Source: Pseudorasbora parva (Eukaryota; Chordata; Actinopteri; Cypriniformes; Gobionidae). Taken from it: a stretch of 64,000 bases of DNA. The DNA is taken from assembly GCF_024679245.1 (NCBI RefSeq), contig NC_090184.1, positions 13,901,233-13,965,232 on the forward strand, given 5' to 3'. Below are positions 37,166-49,108 of the stretch, piece by piece. The translations under genes were made by a program, and so were the position numbers. The notes beneath the pieces are model-generated. The model was given only the letters and a program-made list of their open reading frames with translations. It searched no databases and was not told where the DNA came from. Within the stretch, counting starts at the first letter, position 1, and every line of letters starts with the position of its first letter.

Positions 37166-37770
37166 CAAACCAAGGTTATTATAGTTTTGCTTTTTGAAAT
37201 TAGTTTTTATTTTAGTATCGTTTTCAATTTTGCTACAAATTTCAGTTTAGTTTTAGTTAGTTTTACAAATGGTTTTGCTAGTTATAGTTTAGTTTTTATT
37301 TTGCAAATACATTTCTATTTAGTTTTTATTTATTTAGTTTCAGTTTTAGTTTTAGATATTATAGTTTAGCAGCGTTACCAAAATGAAGTGTAGAGACCAA
37401 ATCAAGGTTTTTAATTTCAGCAAAGTTTAATGTTTGCACAGATTAGAGTTTAATCTTACTAAACATCCTTAAGTGAAATAACTTGATAAACAAGCTTTAT
37501 TGTTTAAACCCAGGACGGTCTTACAAAACATGCATAAAGTTGGGTCTTCACCTTTGAGCAAAAAAGCTTGAGTCAAACTATGACCTATACAAACAAGGAT
37601 CTGGAGATTAAAAATGAAATAAATTATATTTTGATATTAAAAAATTATATTTGATATTTTTGACATAAGCTAATACTCAGAGGATCTAAGGAACAAAATA
37701 AATGCAACGTAAAATATAAAAGTAAAAATTATAAATTCCAGACAAACTCATTCATAACAAAGATGAAATA
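37166..37770. other. AT-rich intergenic sequence with imperfect TTTTAGTTT repeats
   Basis: 37195-37370 is rich in irregular TAGTTTTTATTT repeats. No gene. Confidence 0.4.
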
Positions 37771-37891
<121 letters not shown>

Positions 37892-38570
37892 GTTCTATAA
37901 TTGTAAAGGGGACCAATGTCCTCACTTATCTAGTAAAATATTATGATAACTGACTAGTGAGGACATTTGACTGGTCCTCACTAGTTAAAAAGGCTTATAA
38001 ATCGGCCAAAACATGTTTTTATTTAAATCTATTGTTTTGCACGTTCTTGGGATGGGTAGGTTTAGGGATAGGGATTGGGTTAGGGGATATAAAATATAAT
38101 TAACCTGATATAAAATCAATGGAAGTCCATGCAATGTCCTCACTTATATAGTGAAACAAACGTGTGTGTATGTGTGTCCTGGTATTCCCTACTTTATGGG
38201 GAAATGTCTCCACACAGACAATTATATTATTAGTAGTAAATGATTATGATAACACCTTTGAGCCTGTCAATATTATGCAAACATGAAATCTCAAACGCTC
38301 AGTAGGCTAGTACTTGCTACTGTAGTTGCTGACTTTTGCACCTGCGTCTCTCATCGCGTAAGAAACGGCGTTCTAAAACAGTGAGCTTAAGTTAAAAGAA
38401 GTTCAACGTGCATCTCATTACCTTGTGTTATTTCCCATTTCACTGCCACGGACGCATTGATTCTTTGTGAACTGCCATTTAGGACTAGATGTGAAAATTC
38501 AGATTTTTTAATTTTATTTCAGTTTACGAAAATGTTTTTGGACCAATAGTTTTGGTTTCAGTTTTCGTTT

Positions 38571-38872
38571 ACGCAGTTGTATTGCTTTTTTTTTAAATTA
38601 GGAAATGTTAGATTAATACATAACTTCTTTCTAAAAAAGGACAATGGTTTTACGTCAGACTGACAAAATGGCCACAGAACATTTTTATGTGACTCATATT
38701 AAAGCAGACTCAACTTTGATAATGATGCAACCATAACAGTATGGAAAGAAATTTGGCCATAGCCTCCGCGATGCATGTTGCCTTTATAGGCCTAGCATAC
38801 TTACATGATTTACAATACTAAATAATCAAGCTTTTTATGAACGTTCTTATCCATTCTCACCACAATATTAAG
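38571..38872. repeat. Duplicated block (copy at 44345-44660)
   Basis: Nearly identical to 44345-44660 (shared AGGAAATGTTAGATTAATAC, CCTCCGCGATGCATGTTGC). With 36670-37165 it forms a split copy of the contiguous block at 43822-44660. Confidence 0.85.
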
Positions 38873-40370
38873 GTATTGCCTATTTAAATACTCAAGCACA
38901 AAAAGATGCGAACGTGAACTCTTTTGTGTGACAAGTTTTGTGCACACACATCTGACACACGCGCACAGAAAGCTGCGTCTCAGACAGTGCACGATTACTG
39001 TATTGAGCTCTCTTTCCCGTCTTCTTGCGCTGTAGCATGCGTCCTATCCCACATTTAATTCACACTAAAGGATGTAAAAAAAAAAACTCTTAACATTAGT
39101 GGTGGAAATTTTGATTCTTTTAAGAGAGTCGTTCATTTTCAGTTTGTTCACAAAAAATGATTCATTCAGATTTGTTCATTGATTCGTTCAGTAACATTTT
39201 AAAAAATAAATATTACCTAAATATATGACCGCAGGTGACGAAAAAGAGTGTTTTATGTGTAATGTCTTAAGTCAACGAACGTATTTACTTAAAAAAAAAA
39301 CTGATTTGGCTTAATTAAAATGTGCATAATCTACTCATTAAATAAAATAAGTCTAAATAAGTGGTTCAGATGACCAAAGCATGTTTTCTTGCATGATTAA
39401 CATTTAATTGTTTGGTCAGACATTTAGAGATTCAAATATCTGGGAGTATGGTCAACATGGGCTTATAAACAAGAGATTTGTCTAACTGTGCTTTGCATCC
39501 GCTTTCTGCTGATTGCTGAACGAGACTGACACGCATGCTAAATGACCACGAAGGTAGCCTACCAGTTCGTTCACGAACGAGATCTCTCTCTCTCGTTTAG
39601 AGCTGGTTAATTTCGTTCACGAACGAGAAGTACCAGTTCATTCACGAACGAGATCTCTCTCTCTCTCTCTCTCTCGTTCAGACTCAAAACGGCGACTCGG
39701 TGAGTGAAGTTCGTTCAGTAGCTCAGAATGCTATGACGTGACACACGAGATCTTTTTAACCATATAGGCTACTGTCACATTTTTTATTTGTTTTACAGTT
39801 TTTAGAGAAGTGCATGACATGACTCAAACGTAATGAAGAAAACGGTTCAAACATAAAACATAAAATACAATCACACTTTACTTTACTCTGTAGTAGGCTA
39901 ATCATTTAACCATCAACCTGCATTATTACATTGTTTTCATTACAGTGGTAAAGTGCACATTTCTTTCTTTGCTGCAAATATGCCACCTACACGAGCCGAG
40001 CTGTTCGCTATCAGTATCCTTCAACCACTGATTCATTTCGTTCACGAACGAACGACATGACCCAATTCGTTCACGAACGAGATTCCTCGTTCAGAGTCAG
40101 ACTCAAAGCCTCTCGGTCATTAAAGGGCGTATTCGTTCACTGAATTCAACAAATCACATGCTCCGTCACATCTCATACTCGAACGCTATTGGCTTGAGGT
40201 TTTGTCATTCTTTGACAGAATGAAACAGTCGACAGAGCTGTGCATGCGCTCGCTGCTAATAGCGCCACGCTGCAGTGGAGGGAGGAGTCAATAGACTACG
40301 TGAACGAGAACGATTCGTTCACCTAAAAGATTCGTTCAAAAGATTGATCCACGAACGTAACATCACTAGT
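38873..40370. mobile_element. GTTCGTTCACGAACGA-type DNA element
   Basis: Rich in GTTCGTTCACGAAC palindromes from 39570 onward, ending CATCACTAG at about 40369. The 5' part matches 35920-36400. No transposase frame. The inverted CTAGTGATG/CATCACTAG ends suggest a non-autonomous transposon; superfamily uncertain. Confidence 0.55.
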
Positions 40371-40679
40371 AAACATAGTTACTTATGTCTTAGGTGAACG
40401 TAAACAGTAGAGAGTCAACACACATGTATATTGGGTCCGTGCATTGTCTTAAAGGGATAGCAGCCTAATATTTCTGCTGCTGTCTTTGTGTTTTTAATCA
40501 AACAACAAAAGTCAATGAAAAAAAATCACTCACTGCTCTTGACTGAAAAACATTTGTAACTTTAATAAGGATTAATCTGTTAATTCATAGAGTGAAGACT
40601 ATTATTTATTTAGCTTTTGATTACTTTATTCAGTATTTACCCTAAAAAAATACTGTTACTTGTCTTTAATAATGTTTTA

Positions 40680-41365
40680 AATGTAAAGTGAATATTTTGT
40701 CCTCAAGATCGATGTGTTAGAAGCAGGACAAATGGGCAAGCGTAAGGATTTGAGTTTGACAAGGACCAAATTGTGATGGCTAGACGACTGGGTCAGAGCA
40801 TCTCCAAAACTGCAGCTCTTGTGAGGTGTTCCTGGACTGCAGTGGTCAGTATCTATCAAAAGTGGTCCAAGGAAGGAACAGTGGTGAACCAGTGACCGCG
40901 TCATTGGTGGCCAAGGCTCATTGATGCACGTGGGGAGCGAAGGCTGACCGTGTGGTCCGAACAAACACACGAGCTGTTGTAGCCCAAATTGCTCAAGAAG
41001 TTAATGATGGTTTTGACAGAAAGGTGTCAGAATACACAGTGCATTGCAGTTTGTTGTGTATGAGGCTGCATAATCACAGACCAGTCAGGGTGCTGACCCA
41101 TGCTGACCATGGCATGTGAGCATCAGACCATGTATCCTTTCACAGAAACTGTATTTTCTGATGGCTGTGGCCTCTTTCCGCAGGATAATGTGCCCTGCAA
41201 CAAAGCAAAAATGGTTCAGGGACAGTTTAAGGAGCACAACAACGATTTTGAGGTGTTGACTTGGCCTTCAAATTTCCCCGATCTCAATCCAATCGAGCAT
41301 CTGTGGGATGTTCTGAACAAACGAGTCCAATCCATGGAACCTCCACCTCGCACACCTTAAGGGGT
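40680..41365 (+). pseudogene. Tc1/mariner transposase relic
   Basis: A broken transposase. Readable pieces are the N-terminal helix-turn-helix ([18 protein letters not shown], near 40780-40835), RTNTRAVVAQIAQEVND near 40960-41010, and the C-terminal PDLNPIEHLWDVLNKRV near 41275-41330. Frameshifts, stops and a deletion of the central catalytic region make it inactive. Confidence 0.8.
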
Positions 41366-41414
41366 CGAGTGGAGTCCATGCCTTGATTGGTAAGGGCTGA
41401 TTTGACAGCAAGTG

Positions 41415-43483
41415 TGTCAGGGTTGTGCCCTGGCAGTCTAGTCTGTTTTGTCTTTGTTTAAAGGGGGGGGGGGGGGGGTGAAACACTCAGTTTCATTCAA
41501 TCTTATGTCAATCTTGAGTACCTATAGAGTAGTATTGCATCCTTCATATCTCCGAAAAGTCTTTAGTTTTATTATATTTATAAAAGAAATATAGGCTGTA
41601 CCGAGTCTTTCCGGAAAAAACCGAGCGCCTGGAGGCGTATCGTGTGGGCGGAGCTAAAGAATGAAGAGCACAAAGCGGTGACGTCCTCAAGCGTGGAGAA
41701 ACCCATGGCTATCGATCTCAGCTAATTGATATATGATCCAGAATCACATTCGGAGGCTGAAATAAATTGAACAGGAGAAACGGCAACAGCAGGACGTCCG
41801 TCTCTGTGGTATGTACTGTATTTAGTGGCCTGTCAACATTTGTGTGTGTTTACTCGCAGTTCATGAGGACATGATTCGGTTTATGGACTACTGTATGCGA
41901 TTAAACCCTAGCAGTAGCAAGCAAAACAGTTTTGCACATCAGACTAGTGTACATAGAACAACAATGGAGTCCGTTAGCGCATTTGAATGACGAAGCATGC
42001 GATCGTGTCGTTTACTGATGTTTACTCACGCGACGATAGCCAACAGCAGAGACATTTGAACTAGTTTTACTCACCGGCTGCTTCCAAAGCAGGACCGAAC
42101 CTTTATCGCTAGGACCGCTCCGTCAAAAACACACTTCTTTGGAATGATTTGGTGAAGTCCTGTGACAGCAGTGGCGTGTAAATCCACTTTGAGATGCGAC
42201 TGAAGCGATGCTGTGAAGCTTCCCGTCATTTCTGTGTTCAAATCGGGTCAAATGCAGCGCTGCCTTCCCGGAATGCTGTGCTGAAGCGTTGAAGTCTCTC
42301 GACCTCACCCATAGGAATAAAGTGGAGCGCGGCACCTGGATCGACTGGATCTGCACCTGAGTGTTTACAGGCCTGCATTTCCTCTCTCGCATTAGTCACG
42401 CGCGCGCGCACCCGATCGGGAGAAGAGCCCGTACGGCCCATACAAGGACCTTCCGATCTATTAACGTCAAGTCGAGCCATACTCGAAAAAAAACTCTCCG
42501 AAACTTGTGAGAAACCAGAAGGAGTATTTTTGACACAGAAATACTCCATCAAACGTCCAACAGTAGTTTTTGAAACTTTGTCTATGTTTAGGATGGGAAT
42601 CCAAGTCTTTAACAGTGAAACAGCATTTTTTACCCCCCCCCCCCCCCCCCGTTTCTATGTGATGGATCCGTCTCTCTTTTTTCCTATTGTCTTGCCTCCT
42701 TGTTTGCTGTTACCATGCCCCCTTCTTTAGTCTGGTCTAGTCCTCGTTTCATTAATTCTGCTCACCTGTTCCTCATGTGCTGATCTCTTTATATTGAGCT
42801 CCTTGTTCCTCTTGTCTTTGCTGGTCCGTTGTGTGTGCTTGTGAGTATGTATTCAGTGTTTGCTTGCAGTTTTTGTTAAGTCCTATTAAGATTTAGTCCT
42901 TCTGTCAGTTCTAGATAAGTATTTCTTAATTTTCAATTTTTTCTTTGTTCATAAATTTTTAGTCTAGTCAAGTTTCTGTCTTTATTTTGATCTAGGTTTC
43001 TCCGGGCTTTATTTTGATTTCTCTTCTGTTTTTTCCATTTTCTAGTTCCAGTTATTTTTAGTTTATCTTTTGTTTACTGGTGTTTTGGCAGTTTTTTTGT
43101 TTTTGTTTTGTTTTCTTTATTCGTCTTGAGTGTTGTCACGTGTTTGTTCCTGCCTCCTCCGTGGGATTCGATTCCCTGCCTGCTGGTTCCTTCTACCTGG
43201 TAGCTAGACCGGTTCTGAGTTTGTGAGCAGCAAGTAGCGGACCTCTGCTTCGTTGTGTCCTGCCCTGTCTTCACCTCTACCATCTGCCTGGTCTGGTCAG
43301 TCCTCAGTGGTTCTCCGACCTGCTGCATCCTGGAGCTGGTTCCAGCAGCCACCCTCATCTGTCCTGTCATTGTTCCCCATTGACCCAGCAGTTTGAACTG
43401 TCACCCTCCACCACCCTCTTGTGCCTGTCAATAAATGATCTGTTCACTCTGCATCTGGGTCTTCCATTTCCTTATACCTGACA
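41415..43483 (+). mobile_element. LTR (probably solo) with a nested element
   Basis: It begins TGTCAGGGTTGTGCCCTG and ends ATACCTGACA, with AATAAA at 43431-43436 in the R/U5 position. Without the nested 1.2-kb element it is about 880 bases. No adjoining gag or pol is seen. Flanking bases (AAGTG and AATGA) are not a clean target duplication. Confidence 0.65.
41460..42650. mobile_element. Non-autonomous element with poly-G ends
   Basis: Ends AAAGGGGGGGGG...GTGAAAC and GTGAAACAG...ACCCCCCCCC are inverted relatives. The interrupted host reads TTTGTTT then GTTTCTATG, so GTTT is a probable 4-bp duplication. No transposase. It recurs in many cyprinid sequences as far as I recall. Confidence 0.65.
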
Positions 43484-43821
43484 AATGAGGGGGACCAAAA
43501 CAGAAGTAATGTAATAATACGTATTTTATATATTTATTGTTTTCCTACTGTCCACCACAGTGACCCCCAGTATGTGTGAGTATATATGTTAAAACACTGT
43601 GGTGTCAAATGTTCTAATTTGTTACATCGTTTATTTAAGTTGTTATTTTGTGTTGTAATATTTTCTTTATTACCATTATTATTTGTTCATATGTATTATT
43701 ATTTGTTATTCCTCGCTTCGTATAAACATGCTTGAATGGTATACATTTATTTAATTAATTTACTCCTTTGAAACAATTCAACTAAATGAGTGATTGAATG
43801 AGGAAATTGTATAAAATATAG

Positions 43822-44660
43822 TAACCTTGACTCAAACACTCAAATAGAAAGTGAAATAATACTGTCTTTATCTTTATCTTCTGAATATGTGAAGTGCAAA
43901 ACAAAATCTATCATGTCCTTGATCCAGGAAAATTTTGAAAACAGCTTAAAGTATACATAAATGGCATTGAAATGGCAAATATGAATAACACCTTTTATCC
44001 ACAATGCTTGTCCATTGTTTATTTTGTAAATATATATTGAATTTTAGGATTTCCAAAAATGTTGAAGCACAAAAACAATTGAGTAAAAGTGAAAGTAAAC
44101 TGGTGCAACAGGAGTGCAGCACATCTATCTATCTATCGCCATTTCAGATGTGTGTCTTGCCATGTCTTGAGGTAAAAGCTTAATACCTGACAGTTAATTA
44201 TTGATTGACAATATTATGGATTCACCTTTTTTCTTCTTACACTTATCTGGCACCATATGGAATAAACACTTTTCAAAATGTGACAGCATGAACATCATAC
44301 TCTAATACTTCGGGGTTTTTTTTAGCTTCTACAAACAATTCACAATTAATAGCAGTTGTATTGCTTTTTTTAATTAGGAAATGTTAGATTAATACATAAC
44401 TTCTTCCTAAAAACGACAATGGTTTTACGTCAGACTGACAAAATGGCCACATTACATTTTTATGTGACTCATATTAAAGCAGACTCAGCTTTGATAATGA
44501 TGCAACAATAACATTATTGGGAGAAATTTGGCCATAGCCTCCGCGATGCATGTTGCTTTTGGCCTAGCATACTTACATGATTTACACTACTAAATAATCA
44601 AGCTTTTTATCAATGTTCAAAGAGCATTCTTATCCATTCTCAGCACAATATCAAGGTTTC
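43822..44660. repeat. Duplicated block (matches 36670-37165 plus 38571-38872)
   Basis: Contiguous here, split by about 1.4 kb in the other copy. No coding. Confidence 0.85.
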
Positions 44661-44844
44661 GTTTTGACAGTTCAGTTAAAGTGTGGCTCCTTATACATCC
44701 ATGTGATACATCATTTCAGAACTTTATGACATAATGAAGCACAATGAAGTAACAAACTTACAAGACAGTACGGGACCGTGATTTTCTTTTAAGTTTTACA
44801 CGTATGTTTTATGGGGACTTTCCAAAGACAATGATTTATGATCA

Positions 44845-44846
44845 CA

Positions 44847-44905
<59 letters not shown>

Positions 44906-44925
44906 CGCACACACACACACACAAT
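44845..44925. repeat. (CA)n microsatellite
   Basis: About 40 CA units with two CG interruptions. Confidence 0.95.
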
Positions 44926-45249
44926 TCGTTTCAATAGGCTATAATAGTGAGGACTAATATAGACTTTAATTTATTTTTATATCAGGTAAATTATATTTTC
45001 TCCGTCCTAAACCTAATCGCGATCGACTGGTTTTGTGTGCCAAACACACATTTAGCCACCAGACGGGTTTTCATTTTGGCTTATCTCTATTCTGGAGTAG
45101 CACATAAACTGCATTGCAATCATTTCCCGAATGTCATTTGAATGAAAATATTATGAAGTCTGTTACTGGACATTAACACAGCCCAGAGATGGGAGTGCTG
45201 AAGACGAGAAGAGTGCAGCCTCACCCAATCCCTATCCATATATATATGG

Positions 45250-45446
45250 GTCGTCTAGCCATCACAATTTGGCCCTTGTCAAACTCGCTCAAATCCCTAC
45301 ACTTGCCCATTTTTCCTGCTTCTAACACATCAACTTTGAGGGCAACATATTCACTTGCTGCCTAATATATCCCAGCCACTAACAGGTGCCGTGATGAAGA
45401 GATGATCAGTGTTATTCACTTCACCTGTCAATGGTCATAATGTTAT
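45250..45446 (-). pseudogene. Tc1/mariner 5' fragment
   Basis: The minus-strand sequence matches the N-terminal part of the relic at 40680 (shared CCATCACAATTTGGCCCTTG against its complement at 40768). Only the terminus and first part of the transposase remain. The solo LTR begins just downstream. Confidence 0.65.
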
Positions 45447-45451
45447 GCCTG

Positions 45452-45836
45452 TGTTACGAGTTCGTAGATGGGAAGGAAGGAGGCGGGAACCGGCGAACGT
45501 TTAACAACATTTATTAAAAATAAATAAACAAAATGAAAGTAAAACCGCGGGCAGCCCCTCACGGACGACTGCCCGCAAACACACAAAACAAAACGTGGGC
45601 AGCCCCTCACGGACGACTGCCCACAAACACATAAACAAAAAATAACATAAAATTCCAGGCCTGGTCCTCTCTCGTCTTCCGCTGCCATGTTCCTCCTTTT
45701 ATGCTCCCGTCACATGGCCGCGAGACGAGACCGGTGTGCCACGCAGCTGGCACTCGTTAACATTAATCACCGGCCCGCACTCGCGGTCCCTCGTCCCGCT
45801 CTCGCGGTCCCTCGCCCCGCTGCTTGGCACACCACA
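45452..45836 (-). mobile_element. Solo LTR (family A) with perfect target duplication
   Basis: 385 bases, TGTGGTGTGC...CGTAACA on the minus strand, flanked on both sides by GCCTG (45447-45451 and 45837-45841). No internal sequence remains, so LTR-LTR recombination removed it. Hairpin subrepeats lie at 45547-45576 and 45595-45624. Confidence 0.92.
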
Positions 45837-46114
45837 GCCTGGTCAGTGTGTGTGTGTGTGTGTGTGTGGGTATACACAGTGGGTACGGAACATATTCAGA
45901 ACTCCTCACATTTTTCACTCTTTGCTATATTGCAGCCATTTTCTAAAATCATTTAAATAATTTTTTTCCTCATAGACACATCACTCCAAATTGACTGAAA
46001 AACAAAGAATTCTTGACATTTTTGCAAAGTTATAAAAAAAAGAAACACTGAAATATCACATGCTCCTAAGTATTCAGACCCTTTGCATGTGACCCTTTGA
46101 TGATAGATGATCAT

Positions 46115-46433
46115 TGTGGTGTGGCAAGCAGCGGGGCGAGGGACCGCGAGAGCGGGCCGGTGATTAACGTTCACGAGTGCCAGCTGCGTGGCACACCGGT
46201 CTCGTCTCGCGGCCATGTGACGGGAGCATATAAGGAGGAGCAAGGACAGCGGAAGACGAGAGAGGACCAGGCCTGGAGTTTATGTTATGTTTTATTTTGT
46301 GTGTTTGCGGGCAGTCGTCCGTGAGGGGCTGCCCGCGGTTTTACTTTCATTTTGTTTATTTATTTTGAATAAATGGGTTTGAAACGTTCGCCGGTTCCCG
46401 CCTCCTTCCTTCCCATCTACGAACTGTATTACA
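46115..46433 (+). mobile_element. Complete LTR (family A), left end of the chimeric insertion
   Basis: 319 bases, TGTGGTGTGG...GTATTACA, followed by TGGTGCCAAAACCCGGGAGG (46435-46454), the primer-binding site. It has one hairpin subrepeat (46307-46336), whereas the other full copies have two. Confidence 0.9.
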
Positions 46434-46557
46434 TTGGTGCCAAAACCCGGGAGGAAGGAGGGACGCGCTGTCGGAGAGCCCTCGCTGCTGAGGGGGATCG
46501 CCTGGGGAGAGGTAAGGGGCGATGGCAGAGGAGACGTCAACGGTGACATCAGAGGAG

Positions 46558-47005
46558 ACGCAAGCCGGACTCGAGCGGCCGCCTCATTCAGCTCTGCCTC
46601 CACATCATCGTAGATGTGCGAGAAGGATTCACAGGATGAGGCGTCGGACAACCAGCTGCGGGACGACAAACTGCTGCAGGGGCTGGGACACAGTGAGGAC
46701 GTGTCCCTATAGGAGCCATCCAATGGCAGGAAGAGCTGGTCCCTTGATAGAGACCCGGCACCGGCTTCCCCACAAGCACCTGCCAACTGCTCCAATTGGT
46801 GGGTGCCCAGGTCCTGGTGGCAACTGGCTGGGATAGAAGTGATTTGGATGCTTGGACAGTCAAATATCCTGCTGGGAGAATCCATGGGTTGGATGGAGCC
46901 AGGTTGAGGGGTGCCATAAGGCTGGTTTGTACAGATGTCCTGCTGTTCTGTAGGATGGTGGGGGCCAGAAGGAAAGAGAGGGTAGGAATTGCCGTCATCA
47001 TCCAA
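46558..47005 (-). pseudogene. Captured NFATC3-like N-terminal regulatory fragment
   Basis: An open minus-strand reading with hallmark NFAT regulatory motifs: the calcineurin-docking PxIxIT site as CPSIQITSI (about 46858-46832), the SRDQLFLPLDGSYR block, the serine-rich region PSPCSSLSSRSWLSDASS, and SFSHIYDDVEAELNEAAAR. It then runs into retroelement leader sequence near 46550. NFAT proteins are calcineurin-regulated transcription factors; this piece has no DNA-binding domain. PSIQIT and HIYDDV favour NFATC3. No stops or frameshifts, so capture is recent or the reading is maintained. The frame runs on into the LTR to 46292, so a fusion peptide is possible. No intron is visible, but it could be one large exon. 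Confidence 0.85.
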
Positions 47006-47049
47006 TCTAGATTCACAGGGTAGAGAGGTACATCTCTTCAGGAGTCCAG

Positions 47050-47212
47050 CAAAAGTTACAGTTTACCACAAGGTGGAGAAAGCCCTGACATTAAGCAGGA
47101 ACCAGAGGAAGAGAAAGAGCTGGCCTTTCAGTCCATAGGCCTACAGGATATCACTCTTGATGATGTGAGTGAAATCATTGTCCGAGACCTGTTCGAGACT
47201 CCAGATTCGGGG
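47050..47212 (+). pseudogene. Captured NFATC3-like C-terminal fragment
   Basis: A plus-strand reading contains DIKQEPEEEKELAF and then SIGLQDITLDDVSEIIVRD, the conserved C-terminal motif of NFATC family members, including an IKQEP sumoylation-type site. Its orientation is opposite to the N-terminal fragment next to it, and the whole Rel-homology region between them is missing. It runs into the truncated LTR at 47213. Together the two pieces point to one source gene elsewhere in the genome. Confidence 0.82.
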
Positions 47213-47379
47213 AAAATCCAGGCCTGGTCCTCTCTCGTCTTCCGCTGTCCTTGCTCCTCCTTATATGCTCCCGTCACATGGCCGCGAGACGAGACCGGTG
47301 TGCCACGCAGCTGGCACTCGTGAACGTTAATCACCGGCCCGCTCTCGCGGTCCCTCGCCCCGCTGCCTGCCACACCACA
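47213..47379 (-). mobile_element. Truncated LTR (family A), right end of the chimeric insertion
   Basis: Matches about the first 167 bases of the LTR, minus orientation, ending at CACACCACA. The remainder of the LTR and its primer-binding site are absent. Confidence 0.9.
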
Positions 47380-47459
47380 ATCATATATTTAACTGAGGCG
47401 CTGTCCATTTCTTCTGATCATCCTTGAGATGGTTCTACACCTTCATTTGAGTCCAGCTG

Positions 47460-49108
47460 TTTGATTATGCTGATTGGACTTGATCAGGAAAGCCACACAC
47501 CTGTCTATATAAGACCTTACAATTCACAGTGCATGTCAGAGCAAATGAGAATCATGAGGTCAAAGGAACTGCCTGAAGAGCTCAGAGACAGAATTGTGGC
47601 AAGGCACAGATCTGGCCAAGGTTACAAAATAAATTCTGCTGCCCTTAAGGTTCCTGACGGTGTGTTCACACGGGGCGTAGGCGTTAACGCTTGACGGTGG
47701 GCACGGCTGAAGCTTGGTGCTGAAGCGATCGTCATAGTGACAACAGCCAATCACATTAGCTTACTTGCCGCTTGGACCACAACACAAAAAAAGCGCCTTT
47801 TTTGACAGCTAGTCTGTGAGACAAAATGGATGCCGATTTGGTTGTATGTGCGAATGCGATTTCCCCTGTAGTTGTTGTCAGTGCACTGCACAGGTGCTCG
47901 AAGCTTTTGGGTATAATCAATCCTAAAAAACCGCGACAGCGGCAAGAATACCACGTACTGGTCCGGGAGCTGCGTCTGGATAGTTCAAGGAGCAGTAATG
48001 AACACAATTGGCTAGCGCCTGCTCTAGGATATTTGCATACGGCGATCTGATTGGATGACGCCTGCGCTGGCGCTTGAAAAGTTGAGAAATCTTCAGCTTC
48101 TGCCGCTTGCAACGCGAGTGAAGCGACGTGAAGGAACCCACAATTCAGTTCGGCAACGGATGATGTCACCCATTCAAAGTAAATGGGAAGCGTTGATGCG
48201 TACGCCCCGTGTGAATGTGGCGTAATAGCACAGTGGCATCCATAATCCTTAAATGGAAGACGTTTGGGACGACCGGAACTCTTCCTAGAGCTGGCTGTCC
48301 AGGCAAACTGAGCTATCGGGGGAGAAGAGCCTTGTTGAGCGAGGTAAAGAAGAACCCAAAGATCATTGGGACTGAGCTCCAGTGATGCAGTCTGGAGATG
48401 GGAGAAAGTTGTAGAAAGTTAACCATCACTGCAGCCCTCCACCAGTCGAGTCTTTATGGCTGAGTAGCCCGATGGAAGCCTCTCCTCAGTGCAAGACACA
48501 TCAATGTTTGCTAAAAAACACCTGAAGGAATCCCAGATGGTGAGAAATAAGATTCTCTGGTCTGATGAGACCAACTTTTTGGCCTTAATAAGCGGTATGT
48601 GTGGAGAAAAATATAACCTGTCCAATACAGTCCCAAAAGTGAAGCATGGTGGTGGCAGCATCATGCAATGAGGGTGTTTTTCAGCTGCAGGGACAGGATG
48701 ACTGGTTGAAATCGAGAGAAAGATAAATGCGGCCAAGTACAGGGATATCCTGGACGAAAACCTTCTCCAGAATGCTCAAGACCTCAGACTGGGCCGAAGG
48801 TTCACCTTTCAACAAGACAATGACCCTAAGCACACAGCTAAAATAACGAAGGAGTGGGTTCAAAACAACTCTGTGGCTGCTCTTGAATGGCCCAGCCAGA
48901 GCCCTGACTTAAACCCAATTGAGCATCTCTGGAGAGACCTGAAAATGACTGTCCACCAACGTTTACCATCCAACCTGACAGAACTGGAGAGGATCTGCAA
49001 GGAGGAATGGCAGAGAATCCCCAAATCCAGGTGTGAAAAACTTGTTGCACCTTTCCCAAAAAGACTCATGGCTGTATTAGATCAAAAGGTTGCTTCTACT
49101 AAACACTG
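47460..49108 (+). pseudogene. Tc1-like transposase relic, split by a Harbinger-like element
   Basis: The first part (47460-47654) reads ELPEELRDRIVARHRSGQGY, the N-terminal DNA-binding region. After the insertion (47658-48222) it continues with ILKWKTFGTT and PRAGCPGKLS at 48245-48310. Broken frames then lead to [15 protein letters not shown] near 48900-48945 and the C-terminus at 49108. Many stops and frameshifts (for example around 48385-48480 and 48665-48720) show it is dead. Confidence 0.82.
47658..48222. mobile_element. Harbinger-like non-autonomous element inside the Tc1 transposase
   Basis: Inverted ends: CGGTGTGTTCACACGGGGCG on the left and, as complement of the right end, CGCCACATTCACACGGGGCG. 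It is flanked by TGA and TAA, a slightly decayed 3-bp duplication. Inside, a frame at 47826-48050 reads EYHVLVRELRLDSS, close to the N-terminal part of PIF/Harbinger (HARBI1-like) transposases, so this is an internally deleted derivative. Confidence 0.8.

Larger units (their letters stand above)
46115..47379. mobile_element. Chimeric LTR-bounded insertion carrying NFATC3-like gene pieces
   Basis: 1265 bases inserted into the Tc1-like element with a perfect ATCAT duplication (46110-46114 and 47380-47384). The order is: complete plus-strand LTR (46115-46433), primer-binding site and leader (46434-about 46550), an NFAT N-terminal fragment in minus orientation (about 46558-47005), an NFAT C-terminal fragment in plus orientation (about 47050-47212), then a 167-base LTR piece in minus orientation (47213-47379). 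Both outer ends are therefore the same LTR terminus (TGTGGTG) facing outward. A normal element would have LTRs in direct orientation. Template switching during reverse transcription onto host RNA, followed by integrase-mediated insertion, is my inference. Confidence 0.88.

Noticed and set aside
41415..43483. Complete LTR retrotransposon between the LTR copies at 36402 and 41415
   Set aside because: The sequence between them has no gag or pol, and the left copy lacks both ends.
46568..46585. CTCGAGCGGCCGC (XhoI plus NotI sites), suggesting a vector linker or contamination
   Set aside because: On the minus strand it encodes the conserved AAARV part of the NFAT motif and is continuous with genuine NFAT-like sequence, so it is coincidence.
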